Assembly (NCBI RefSeq): GCF_963082655.1
Contig: NC_081554.1
Location: 96,354,245 to 96,418,244, forward strand
DNA from: Stomoxys calcitrans
Taxonomy: Eukaryota; Arthropoda; Insecta; Diptera; Muscidae
DNA: 64,000 bases
Direction of reading: 5' to 3'
The position numbers and the translations under genes are program-made. Of this stretch, positions 20,582 to 30,621 are shown one piece after another (position 1 is the stretch's first letter; the number at the start of each line of letters is the position of its first letter). The notes under the pieces are model-generated. The model had not been told where the DNA came from. It ran no database searches and worked only from the letters and a program-made list of their open reading frames with translations.

Positions 20582-22815
20582 CACAGTGGCAGAAAGTCGA
20601 AAAAAAAACTAGTAAAAAATATACCGTCTGAGAACGGGTAAGAGATATCTCTTTGAAATGGTAAGAGCTGAGGTGTTAAAGAGGTCGTGTGGTCCTAGGT
20701 TGTCCGGGCGCCTTTTGACAGACCCACAAAGATGGTCACCTCGGTACTTCGAAAAATTGTTCGGGCTGCCAATTATAAATTTATGATTTGATTTTTTTAC
20801 TAGATATGGTCGAAAATCCCCACAGAAAAGATGCTTGAGGTCTACATATCTCCACATTCGACATATTTTTTTGTGCAATTTTGACCGAGATCTGCTTCGT
20901 AACTTGAAATTTGCGAAAGCATTTGTGTTTCGATTTTCATTTTTATACCCACCAACGAAGGATGGGGATATATTAATTTTTTCATTCCCTTTGCAACACA
21001 TCAAAATATCCATTTCCGACCCTATAAAGTATATATATTCTTGATCAGCGTAAAGAAATCTAAGACGATCTAGACATGTCCGTCCGTCCGTCTGTCTGTC
21101 TGTTGAAATCACGCTACAGTATTTAAAAATAAAGATATTGAGCTGGAACTCAGGTTAAGCAGGTTAAGTTCGAAGATGGGCTAAATCGGACTGTATCTTG
21201 AAAGAGCCCCCATATAGACCGATCCGCCGATTTAGGGTCTTAAAGCCACATTTATTATCCGATTTTGCTGAAATTTGGAAGAGTGAGTTTTGTTAAGCCC
21301 CTCGATATCCATCGTCAATTTTGGCCAGATCGGTCCAGATTTGGATATAGCTGTCATATAGACCGATCCTCCGATTTAGGGTCTTAGGCCCATAAAAGCC
21401 ACATTTATTGTCCGATTTTGCTGAAATTTAAGACAATGAGTTGTGTTAGACCTTCCGACATCGTTCGTTAATCAGATCGGTGCAGATTTGGTTATAGCTG
21501 CCATATAAGCCGATCCTACGATTTAGGGTCTTAGGCTCATAAAAGCTACATTTATTATCCGATTTTGCTGAAATTTGGGACATTGAGTTAAGTAAAGTCC
21601 CTTGACATACTTCTGCAATATAGCACAGATCGGTCCAGATTTGGATATAGCTGCCATATTGACCGATCCTCCGATTTAGGGTCTTAGGCCCATAAAAGCC
21701 GCAGTTATAATGCGATTTTGCTGAAATTTGGGACAGTGAGTTGTCTTAGGCCCTTCAATACATTTCTTCAATTTGGCCCTGAACGGTTCAGATTTGGATG
21801 TAGCTGCCTTATAGATAAATCTCTCGATTTAAGGTTTTTTACCCATAAAATTTGCATTTATTGGGACAGTGAGTTGTGTTAGGCTCTTCGACATTGTTTT
21901 GAAACTTGGTCCAAATCGGTCCAGATTTGGATTTAACTGCCATGTAGACCGATATCTCGATTTAAAGTCTTGGCCCCATTTACATCCGTGTCGTATATGG
22001 TTCAGATCGGTTTATTTTTAGACAAAGCTACTAAAAATACCAAAATTTTGTTATACACTATTGAACAATGACTTTTACTTATTATAATTTGGTCCAAATC
22101 GGAACATATTTCGATATAACTGCTATTGGACGTATGGTATGCAATTTTCACCGGATTTTGATGAAAGATGGCTAACATATATACCCGAGGTGGTGGGTAT
22201 CCAATGTTCGGCCAGGCCGAACTTAACGCCTTTTTACTTGTTATGCATGATTTGGATTCAATTATAACAAGACAAGATTTACAAAGACTTTACCAATTTC
22301 ACATCCACTTCTGATTATTCAGTTAAAGTTATACATTTTGGAAATCTTCTTTTTTATTAAAAAAACTTGCTTCATTACTTGAATTTTTTTTGTTGGTGAA
22401 GAGAACATATTGAAAATGCGTTTTAAGTGAAATTTGAACAAGGTATGTTGATTTAAATGGGTGCTATATGTACTTCAAAAATTTTTATTACAAAACTGGA
22501 AAATCACCTCGAGTTCAAAATTTCCAAATCCCAGATCCCCCAATTGGACACATGCTTTTTTTACTCCATATGTTGCATGGGTTTAGCAAAACCTTTTTTG
22601 CACCTAACAATATTAGTAGCCTCAAAGCATATTTACTAAAAAATACCGATTTTGAAACCATCCTTGTTCGAAAGGGGTATTTTGGGGATTTTTGTAAAAA
22701 ACTTGGGGCAGAATTTAGTTTTGCTCTTACCATTTCAAATTCGTAAGAGATATCTTTACCCGTACTCACACGGCATATTTTTTTCTAGTTTTTTTTTCGA
22801 TTTTCTCTCACTGTG
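20582..22815. mobile_element. X: terminal-inverted-repeat element carrying a T1 DINE
   Basis: Left end CACAGTGGCAGAAAGTCG and right end (reverse complement CACAGTGAGAGAAAATCG) begin arms of about 100 bp that share ACTAG, AAAAATAT-CCGT, ACGGGTAA and GATATCTCTT with ATGGTAAGAGC. The flanks CATCTGTC and CGTCGGTC match at 6 of 8 bases, suggesting an 8-bp target duplication. The body includes CCACAAAGATGGTCACCTCG and the segment shared with 303-860. No transposase frame was found, so it is non-autonomous. An 8-bp duplication would fit hAT- or P-like transposons, but the superfamily is not established. Confidence 0.65.
20941..22242 (+). mobile_element. DINE-1-like element, T1 family, full length, inside X
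   Basis: 5' block: ttttatacccaccaacgaag, CGACCCTATAAAGTATATAT, CTTGATCAGCGTAAAG, and the GTCY run gtccgtccgtccgtctgtct. Six or so monomers follow (CATATAGACCGATCCTCCGA, TTTAGGGTCTTAGGCCCATA). 3' end: tatacccgaggtggtgggta, hairpin with one mismatch (GTTCGGCCAGGCCGAAC), TTAACGCCTTTTTACTTG. Comparing with 303-400 shows the unoccupied form of the target (AGCATTAATT-CCCATGCATATG). Confidence 0.85.
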
Positions 22816-23215
22816 CGTCGGTCTAAATCACTATAGGGGTCGAACGCATAAAGCTAGCCACCTGAAATTTTGAACTGATACATCTTACTGATGTAAGTCG
22901 TTGGGGATACCATATGGGCCATATAATTGGGCTAAAAGTTTGCATGTAGTGTTCAGTTACGGCGTCCAACAACCGTGGCAAGTACAGTTGAAATCGGTCC
23001 CTAACCTGTTATAGCTCCCATATAACCTGATCTCCCGATATGATATCTTGAGCCCCTGCAGTCCGTAATTTGTGTCCAATTTGGCCATAATTTTGCAAGC
23101 GGTGTTCTGTTACGACTTTCAATAACTGTGCTAAGTACGGTCCAAATCGGTCTTTTCCCTGATATAGCTCTTATGTAATTAATTATCGTAAAGTAAAATT
23201 ACGCCTTTCAACAAA

Positions 23216-23660
23216 TTTTTTATACCCACCAAAATAGGATAGGGGTGTACTCATCTAGTCATTCCGTTTGTAACATCTCGAAATAATCGTCTAAGACTCC
23301 ATAAAAAGTATATATTCTTGATCGTCTGGACGTTCTGAGTCGAGCTAGCCATGTCCGTCCGTCTGTCGAAATCACGGTAGCGGTCGAATGCGTAAAGCCA
23401 GCCGCTTGAAATTTTGCTCAAATATTTTATATTGATGAAGGTCGTTGGGGATTGCAAATGGGCCATATCGGTTCAGATTTGGATAAAGCTCCCATATAAA
23501 CCGATCTCCCGATTTGACTCTTTGACTCCGATTTTGCGGAAATTTTGCATGTGGTGTTCCGTTATGACTTCCAACAACTGTGTTAAGTACAGTCCTAAGG
23601 TAGTAGCTCCCATGTAAGCCGGTCTCTCGATCATGCCTTATACCTACCCTATATATTTTG
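23216..23660 (+). mobile_element. T3 DINE-like element, 5' block and monomers
   Basis: It opens ttttttatacccaccaaaat and has GTCATTCCGTTTGTAACATC, CATAAAAAGTATATATTC, TTGATCGTCTGGACG, the GTCY run atgtccgtccgtctgtcg, and CGGTAGCGGTCGAATGCG. Two monomer units follow (CCCATATAAACCGATCTCCC). The 3' hairpin end is missing. Confidence 0.75.
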
Positions 23661-24070
23661 ATGCACTTCGATAGAGTTTTTCAGATGAGTAGTTCCGAAT
23701 TTCGAACAAATATGTGCAACATTGTAATAACTTTGTGGCTCTGTAAGTGTAAATCGGACGATGCATACATACGAGTATATATGTGAGCTATAACTAAATC
23801 TAAACCGATTAAAAAAATTAGTTAAAAATTTCGACAGTCATATGAGTCACTTAAATGGGGATCGGTTGTAAAATTGCAATGCTGTTAGAATATTAGCCAA
23901 TAGCGGGCGAATATATATAGCAGTTATACCCAAATCTGAAAATATTTTGTACAAAGAAGAAGAAGAACGGTTGATAAATGCGCTAACAAGGGGTCTAGAA
24001 CTAACCAGTGAGGAAAGGCTATATGCGGGCAGTGCCGACTGTATAATAACCTACACATACCATATAAATA
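23661..24070 (-). repeat. T4-like monomer remnants
   Basis: Words such as CGAGTATATATGTGAGCTAT with AACTAAATCTAAACCGATT and CGGGCGAATATATATAGCAG match T4 monomers. 23990-24065 (aggaaaggctatatgcgggc, GTGCCGACTGTATAATAACC) is the T4 hairpin end. Degenerate and possibly composed of two pieces. Confidence 0.5.
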
Positions 24071-24558
24071 CAACTTGAGAATGTTCACACCCTCTAAATA
24101 AGACATGTTCTCAAAGCAATGAGAACCTAAAGTGGAACTCCTTCTGACGGCCAGTGCGGGACACACACACAGAAGGTGTTCTATAGTCTCTTCTCCTTCG
24201 ATGCTCTCACAGCTTCTGCAAAAGTCGTTGCTGGCAATCTTCAGTCTGCCAGCATGATTTCCGATTAGACAGTCACCTGACATGACGGACACAATGACTG
24301 AGACGTCTGTTCTAGCAAATGACAGCAAAGCTGTAGACCTCTTTAAGTCTAGATTAAGTCACATAGTTTTGGAATGCTCACAGCCCCCTATTAGTGACCA
24401 TGTATCATCCTTCGGGCCTGGTCCTGAAAATTTAGCTTACATGTCGCTAGAGGCATACCCATAGATTCCAGTATCGCTGGAATGCGTAAGGTAGTTCCTA
24501 GTCTCGCAAGCTTGTTCGCTTTACAATTCCTTGGTATATCTCTGTGGCCCGGCACCCA
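24071..24558 (-). pseudogene. Family B ORF2 C-terminus (RNase H end and Cys-rich domain)
   Basis: Minus-strand frames 24582-24391 and 24328-23924: DVWVPGHRDIPRNCKANKLA is the end of type I RNase H, followed in the next frame by ARTDVSVIVSVMSGDCLIGN and CRSCESIEGEETIEHLLCVC, a Cys/His-rich C-terminal domain (C-x2-C ... H-x3-C) typical of LINE ORF2 tails. A frameshift lies near 24350. The same region appears at 56977-57321 and 40978-41152. Confidence 0.8.
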
Positions 24559-24605
24559 GACGTCACAAGTAGGGAAAGACAAAAGTCGGGCGCTGCCGAC
24601 TGTAC
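24559..24605 (-). repeat. T4 hairpin-end fragment between two family B pieces
   Basis: gggaaagacaaaagtcgggc followed by GCTGCCGACTGTACCCTATA is the T4 terminus. It sits exactly where two overlapping RNase H segments of family B are joined, marking an insertion or recombination point. Confidence 0.55.
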
Positions 24606-25513
24606 CCTATACCTACTCTATATATTGATTGATTCCAGTTTCCCTGGAATGTGTAAGGTAGTTCCTTGTCCCGCAATCCCATCCGCTTTACAATTCCCTG
24701 GGATATTTCTGTGGCCTGGCAACGAGAACAGGTGAAATTTTAACTGTTCAGCCATCTCGTTGAGATATCTGCGACAGTCGAGGGCGGTTTTTGTGTTCAG
24801 AAGTACGTTCTACAGGGATTTAATGGCTGTCTGAGAAAATATTTATGCCAATCGTCGTTATGACATTGTATCTTAGCCATTCAACCACTTCCTTAATTGC
24901 AAGGATCTCGACTTGCAGTGGTCGGGTAACCTTTTCGTCATGACCAGTTCTAGATCTTCAGAGTGCACCTAAAGCCCATCTGGTCGTGGTTCTATCAGGA
25001 ATAGTGGTACAGCACTTTTTATCAAAAAGCGGCTCAGGAAGGATGTAATCCACACTGCCTGGACCATCGGACATTATATCAAGGATAACACAGTGTCCGT
25101 AGCCGCCACAAAATCAAAGATCCTTAGCATCACTGTGATGCACAAATAAGCCATCCTTTGGATCCGGTTGAGTATTTAACAATGGGTGGACTTTTGAAGC
25201 GTCGTCCACCAGACCACAACACCATATAGCAACAACTGCAGTACATTCCTAATGCATGACACGCGGTATAAATCCCCAACTTTTGCCAATGGCTCTCATG
25301 CAAGTGTATAGGGATAGAGCTGCGTTTCTTGCCCTTTCCAAAATCTTGGATTTGAAGTTTAATTTCCTATCCATTATAACACGCAGGTATTTTGGGCTTT
25401 TTTAAAAAGATAATTCTCTCCTTCCAAGGAGACAGGAGCCACTCTAGGCAACTTGTATCTGCTGCTGAAAAGAAATAATTCTGTGTTGCACGGATTTATA
25501 CCTAGACCACGGA
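24606..25513 (-). pseudogene. Family B ORF2: RT thumb to RNase H, second piece
   Basis: Minus-strand order from 25513: GLGINPCNTELFLFSSRYKL, then YLRVIMDRKLNFKSKILERA, LYTCMRAIGKSWG (RT thumb), CGGYGHCVILDIMSDGPGSV, and EILAIKEVVEWLR with FSDSH (RNase H). RNase H sequence at 24610-24745 repeats what is already present at 24440-24558, so two copies were joined. Multiple stops. The RT YADD motif is not reached; the piece ends at the jockey-like scrap. Confidence 0.7.
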
Positions 25514-25880
25514 TTTAAACCAATTTGTACGTTTAATTCCATTAGATTTAGTTGACACCAGTCATATAATCGGTCAAGGTAGGATTGTAATTTCAGTTGA
25601 TATGTATCATTTTGAATACAGGTACATAAGTACCTAATAAAAAAATGGCACTGGATGGAAGATCATTCGTAAATAATGAAAACAAAATAGGCCTAAGATA
25701 ACTAACTAATGGGACTCCAGATAAAACATCAATTGTTCTAGAAACAGAATTATTAAATTTTACAGATTGAGTGCGATTAGAAAGGTAATCCATGCTAGCA
25801 ATGAGTCTGAAAATCCCAGTCGGATTAGTTTGACAATATACTTAATAAGGCTTTTCAAAGCCTTATTAAAATCTGTATGT
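25514..25880 (-). pseudogene. Jockey-like RT fragment
   Basis: Minus-strand frame 25793-25593 gives MDYLSNRTQSVKFNNSVSRT then VLSGVPLVSYLRPILFSLFT with NDLP, which resembles RT motif B of jockey-group LINEs (SGVPQGSHLGP..F..FINDL). Downstream, shifted, SYLDRLYDWCQLNLMELNVQ resembles the segment after the YADD motif ('W...N...LN..K'); the YADD itself is lost. It differs clearly from families A-C. Confidence 0.7.
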
Positions 25881-26146
25881 TAAACATCAGTTTATAAACG
25901 TTTTCTAAATCCTTCGTTTGCAGTTGTAGTCAATTTCAAAATATTTGTTGCAGTTAAATACGATTTACGAAATCCATGCAGATATCGTGGTAAGAGTGAA
26001 GAAACTTGATGAGACAGTGAGTCAGTGATGATTTATTCAAGAAGCTTAGGAACAGCGCTAAGCCTTGCGATTTCTCTTAAACACGTTGTACTTTACGAAA
26101 TATGTATGTTAGAGAAATCCTGAGTAGAAACCATGGATTCAGAAAC

Positions 26147-26866
26147 ATTTTTATACCCTCCACCACAGGATGGGGGTGCACTAATTTCGTCATTCTGTCT
26201 GTAACACCTCGAAATATACTTCTCAGACCCCATAAAGTATATATATTCTTGATCGTCATTTTAAGTCCATCTAGCCATGTCCGTCCGTCCGGCAGTCCGT
26301 ATGTCTGTCGAAAGCACTCTAACTTTCGAAGGCGTAAAGCTAGTCGCTTGAAGTTTTGCACAAATACTTTTTATTAGTGTAGGTCGGTAGGGATTGTAAA
26401 CGGCTCAAATCGGTCCAAGTTTTGATAAAGCTGCCATATAAATCGATCTTGGATCTTGACTTCTTGAGCTTTTCGAGGGCGCAATTCTCATCCGATTTGG
26501 CAGAAATTTTATACAATGGCTTCTCTCATGACTTTCAACATACGTGTCTAGTATGGTCTGAACCGATCAATAGCTTGATACAGCTCCCATATAAACCTAT
26601 CCACCGATTTTGCATCTTGAGCCCCTACAAGGCGCAATTCTTATCCGAATGAACTGAAATATTACACAATGAATTCTACAATGCTCTGCATTAATTTATG
26701 GTCGGACTATAACTTGATATAGCTCCAATAGCATAACAGTTCTTATTCAATATTTTTTGTTTGCCTAAAGAGAGATACCGCGCATAGAACTCGACAAATG
26801 CGATCCATGGTGGAGGGTATATAAGATTCAGCCAGCCCGAACTTAGCACGCTCTTACTTGTTACTT
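26147..26866 (+). mobile_element. DINE-1-like element, T2 family, complete and short
   Basis: It opens ttttataccctccaccacag, with TTCGTCATTCTGTCTGTAAC, CCCCATAAAGTATATATATT, CTTGATCGTC, GTCY run gtccgtccgtccggcagtcc, and TCGAAGGCGTAAAGCTAGTC. Two and a half monomers follow. It closes GCGATCCATGGTGGAGGGTA, TATAAGATTC, hairpin with mismatches (AGCCAGCCCGAAC), TTAGCACGCTCTTACTTGTT. Both CCCTCCACCA and TGGTGGAGGG subterminal repeats are present. Confidence 0.88.
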
Positions 26867-26980
26867 CTACTTGCAATATGCTTTTAAAAACACTACTACT
26901 GTACAAGATTTACGGCAGTAGGTTGTATTAAACCCCTCCCTTAATACGGTACAAATTAGACCATATATGCATACAGCTAC

Positions 26981-27401
26981 ACTGATAGAAAAAGGACGGT
27001 TCTTTACCAATACAGGCTGGTATTAGTATTTTCGCGTTATAATATTTTTATTGCCATTTGGTATCAATTTAATACCAGACGAAGGAGGCTATCAAGCATA
27101 GACGACGTCATTGCCATTGCGGCAAAAGTATTGTTTAGTTTTCTCATTAAAATATTGGCGCCATTTTAAAATGTTTGTTTTAATTCAATTCGTATTAAAA
27201 CATTTAATACGAATTGTGTGCCTTGAAAACGGAAATAGTATAAACTCTAAGGACGTTATCTACATCAAAAACAGCATAAAGTATCTTTTGTGGTAGACGA
27301 TGCTGTATAAATGTATTCATATGAAAGCCACTTCTGGGTATCAATGCATATGAAATCAATTGCTAAATACGTACAAAGAATCGAGATTGGTAACATTAGT
27401 T
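26981..27401. repeat. Possible DNA-transposon end (CACTGATAGAAAAA)
   Basis: CACTGATAGAAAAAGGACGG starts a segment with GGTATTA / TAATACC words. Similar words (GAATTAATACC, GGTAATAAGGC) lie on the far side of the following DINE (29340-29600), so that DINE may have inserted into this element. A related start (CACTCATAGAAAAAAG) occurs at 34974. Neither transposase nor a clean terminal repeat was found. Confidence 0.35.
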
Positions 27402-29325
27402 TTATACCCACCACCATAGGATAAGGGGTATATTCATTTAGTCATTCCGTTTGCAATACATCGAAATATCATATTCCGACCCTACGAAGTATATATATTT
27501 CGGATCGTCGTAAAATTCTAAGACGATCTAACGGTGTCTGTCCGTCCGTCTGTTGTAATCACTCTACAGCCTTCAAAAATTGAGATATTAAGCTGAAATT
27601 TGGCACAAGTACGTATTTTTGATGCACTTAACTTAACCAGCCTTAAGTTCTTGAACGGGCCAAATCGGATCATATTTGAATATAGCTGCTATATAGACCG
27701 ATCTGCCAGTTAAGGGTCTAATGCCCATAAATGCTTTATTTTATTCCGATTTCGCTGAAATTTGAAATAGTGAGTTGTTTGAGCCTCCCGATAACTGACC
27801 CAAATATGGTTCAAATCGAACTATATCTAGATATAGCTGCAATATAAACAGATCTGCCGGTTAAGGGTCTAAGGCCCATAAAAGCTGCATTTATTGGGTT
27901 GTCCAAAAAGTAATTGCGGATTTTTCATATAGTCGGCGTTGACAAATTTTTTCACAGCTTGTGACTTTGTAATTGCATTCTTTCTTCTGTCAATTATTAG
28001 CTGTTACTTTTAGCTTGCTTTAGAAAAAAAATGTAAAAAAAATATATTTGATTAAAGTTCATTCTAAGTTTTATTAAAAATGCATTTACTTTCTTTTAAA
28101 AAATCCGCAATTACTTTTTGGGCAACCCAATATTAACCGATTTCGCTGAAATTTGAAACAGTGAGTTAATTTAAGCCTCCCGACATCCAACCTAAGTATG
28201 GTTCAGATCGAAGTATATTTAGATATAGCTGCCATATAGACCGATCTCCCGATATATGGTCTGAAGCCCATAAAAGCTTTATTTATTACCAGCTTTCGCT
28301 GAAATTTGAAACAGTGAGTTATTTAAGGCCTGTCGATATCCGTTTAAAAATGTGGTTTAGATCGGACTGAATTTAGATATAGCTGCCTACCGATCTCTCG
28401 AAAAAAGGTCTGAAGCCTATAAAAGCTTTATTTTTAATCCGATTTCGCTGAAATTTGAAACAGTGAGTGGTTTTAAGCCTCCCAACAACCTAAAAAATAT
28501 GGTTCATATGGCAGCTATATTTTGATATAGCTGCCATATAGACCGATATCTCGAAAAAGGGTCTGAAGCCCATAAAAGCTTAATTTTTTTATCCGATTTC
28601 GCTGAAATTTGAAACAGTGAGTTGGTTTAAGCCTCCCGACATCCGCCTTAAATATGTTTCAGATCGAACTATTGTATATTTAGATATAGCTGCCATATAG
28701 GCCGATCTACCGTTTAAGGGTTTGGAACCCATAAAAGCCGCATTTATTGCCGAATTTCTCTGAAATTTGAATCAGTTAGTTGATTTAAGCCACCCGCCAT
28801 TTGATCCAAATATGGTAAAGATCGGACTGTATTTAGATAAAACTGTCATATAGATCGATATGCCGATTAAGATTACCAGATTTCATTGAAATTTTAAATA
28901 GTAAGTTATTTTAAGCCTCCCGAAAATCGACCTAAATATGAGTCAGATCAGACTATATATATGTACTATGTGCTTGTTTAATTTGGCCCAGATCGGTCCA
29001 GATTTGAAATCTGGGCCCTTAAAAAAACGCATTTATTATCCGATTGACGAAATTTGACGCAGTGACTTATGTTAGGCTTTTCGATATCCGTGTCCTATAT
29101 AGTTCAGATCGGGTTATATTTGGATATAGCTGCCAAAAACACCAATATTTGTTCTACAAAAATGAACAGTGACTTATATTTATTAGACACTCAATGTCCG
29201 TGCCGAATTTGAGTGCATAAGTTATCCACTTTAACCGGATTGTGACGAAAGGGGGTTTACATATATACCCTAGGCGGAGCGTATTCACAGTTTGTCCCGG
29301 CCAAACATAATGCCTTTTTACATGT
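27402..29325 (+). mobile_element. DINE-1-like element, T1 family, long, with a MITE inside
   Basis: It opens ttttatacccaccaccatag, with CGACCCTACGAAGTATATAT, a GTCY run (gtctgtccgtccgtctg) and many monomers (GGTCTGAAGCCCATAAAAGC, ATCCGATTTCGCTGAAATTT, GAAACAGTGAGTT). It closes tataccctaggcggagcgta, a decayed hairpin (TTTGTCCCGGCCAAACA) and TAATGCCTTTTTACATG. The MITE at 27894-28130 interrupts one monomer. The last 349 bp form the start of the tandem duplication at 28977. Confidence 0.85.
27894..28130. mobile_element. mariner-type MITE with perfect-looking TA target
   Basis: 237 bp with terminal inverted repeats of about 30 bp: left TTGGGTTGTCCAAAAAGTAA TTGCGGATTTTT, right reverse complement TTGGGTTGCCCAAAAAGTAA TTGCGGATTTTTT. 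TA flanks both sides (27892-27893, 28131-28132). Removing it and one TA restores a standard T1 monomer (GCATTTATTA-CCGATTTCGC). No coding capacity. Confidence 0.92.
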
Positions 29326-29702
29326 TTGTAATTATTTAATTGTAATATTAACATAAATAATCGAAATAAGATTAAAATAATTTTCTATGGTTATTTTTTG
29401 ATTCATTAGAAGGTCGAAAATTCATTAACGGTTTCGAATTAATACCAAAAATTAATGCCAGCTCGGTAATAAGGCTAGCACCAAACGGTACTAATAATTG
29501 TATACTGGATTCATACAATGCGGTATTGCTTTGTAACCATACGGTGTTGCTTAACCATCAATACAGTATGGTAATGAATGAGTACGTTTGGTATTTAATT
29601 AGATTAGTTTGCATTGAACCTGTCGATCCATGGTGGCGGGTACCCAAAGTTCTTACCGGCCGAACTAAATGCGTTGTTATTTCTGATTTAAATGTAATTC
29701 AA
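29326..29702. other. Spacer between T1 and T2 DINEs (repeated at 30971-31347)
   Basis: AT-rich; contains GAATTAATACC, GGTAATAAGG and GTTTGGTATT words that resemble 26981-27300 and may be the other part of that transposon. No gene. Confidence 0.35.
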
Positions 29703-30621
29703 ACAAGTAAAAGCGTGCTAAGTTCGGCCGGGCCGAATCTTAAATACCCTCCACCATGGACCGCATTTGTCGAGTTCTTTTCCCGGCATCTCTTCTTAGG
29801 CAGAAATGGATATAAGAAAAGATTTGCTCTGCTATTAGAGCGATATCAAGATATGGTCCGGTTTGGACCACAATTAAATTATGTGTTGGAGACCTGTGTG
29901 AAATGTCAGCCAATTCGAATAAGAATTGCGCCTTTTGGGGGCTCAAGAAGTAAAATAGAGAGATCAATTTATATGGGAGCAGTATTGGGCTATAGACCGA
30001 TTCAGACCATAATAGACACGTTTGTTGATGGTTATGAGAGGATCCGTCGTACAGAATTTCAGGCAAATCGGATAATAATTGCGACCTCTAGAGGCTCAAG
30101 AAATCAAGACCCAAGATCGGTTTATACGGCAGCTATATCAGGTTATGAACCGATTCGAACCATACTTGGCACAGTTGTTGGATATCATAACAAAATACTT
30201 CGTGCAAAAATTCATTCAAATCGGATAAGAATTGCGCCCTCTAGAGGCTCAAGAAGTCAAGACCCAAGATCGGTTTATATGGCAGCTATATCAGGTTATG
30301 AACCGATTTGAACTATACTTAACACAGTTGTTGGATATCATAACAAAACACGTTGTGCAAAATTTCATTCCAATCGGATAAGAATTGCGCACTATAGAGG
30401 CTCAAGAAGTCAAGACCCAAGATCGGTTTATGTGGCAGCTATATCAGGTTATGAACCGATTTAAACCATACTTGGCACAGTTGTTGGATATCATAAAAAA
30501 ACACGTTGTGCAAAATTTCATTCCAATCGGATAAGAATTGCGCACTCTAGAGGCTCAAGAAGTCAAGACCCAAGATCGGTTTATATGGCAGCTATATCAA
30601 AACATGGACCGATATGGCCCA
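29703..30621 (-). mobile_element. DINE-1-like element, T2 family, cut by duplication junction
   Basis: It opens acaagtaaaagcgtgctaag, the perfect hairpin TTCGGCCGGGCCGAA, AAATACCCTCCACCATGGAC. Monomers are regular: AAGACCCAAGATCGG begins at 30106, 30259, 30412 and 30565, each exactly 153 bp apart. Because 153 is a multiple of three, a 261-codon frame (29526-30311) stays open through the array with a 51-residue repeat; I do not regard it as a gene. The 5' block is absent because the duplication boundary falls in the array. Confidence 0.88.

Larger units (their letters stand above)
20436..23215 (+). mobile_element. T3 DINE-like element split by the X element
   Basis: 20436-20581 is a 5' block (ttttatataccaccctagac, CATTCCGTTTGAAACATCTC, TTTTGATCGTCTGGAC, atgtccgtccatctgtc). 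22816-23215 continues it: AAATCACTATAGGGGTCGAA, CGCATAAAGCTAGCCACCTG, then monomers with GGTCC-AATCGG and CATATAACCTGATCTCCCGA. The uninterrupted order is visible in the neighbour at 23350 (CCGTCTGTCGAAATCACGGT then AGCGGTCGAATGCGTAAAG). The 3' hairpin is absent. Confidence 0.7.
28977..30621. repeat. Tandem segmental duplication, copy 1 (1645 bp)
   Basis: Matches 30622-32266 base for base at an offset of 1645 except for about four substitutions I could find (near 29416, 29806, 29895 and 30245). It contains the 3' end of the T1 DINE, a 377-bp spacer and the first 919 bp of a T2 DINE. The junction shares TTTA between the parental ends. Confidence 0.92.

Noticed and set aside
20609..21112. 167-codon minus frame
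   Set aside because: It spans the X arm and the T1 5' block including the GTCY run (DRQTDGRTCLD); repeat-derived.
30106..30600. Satellite DNA array
   Set aside because: Only four monomers and always bounded by DINE ends; they are the central repeats of dispersed elements.
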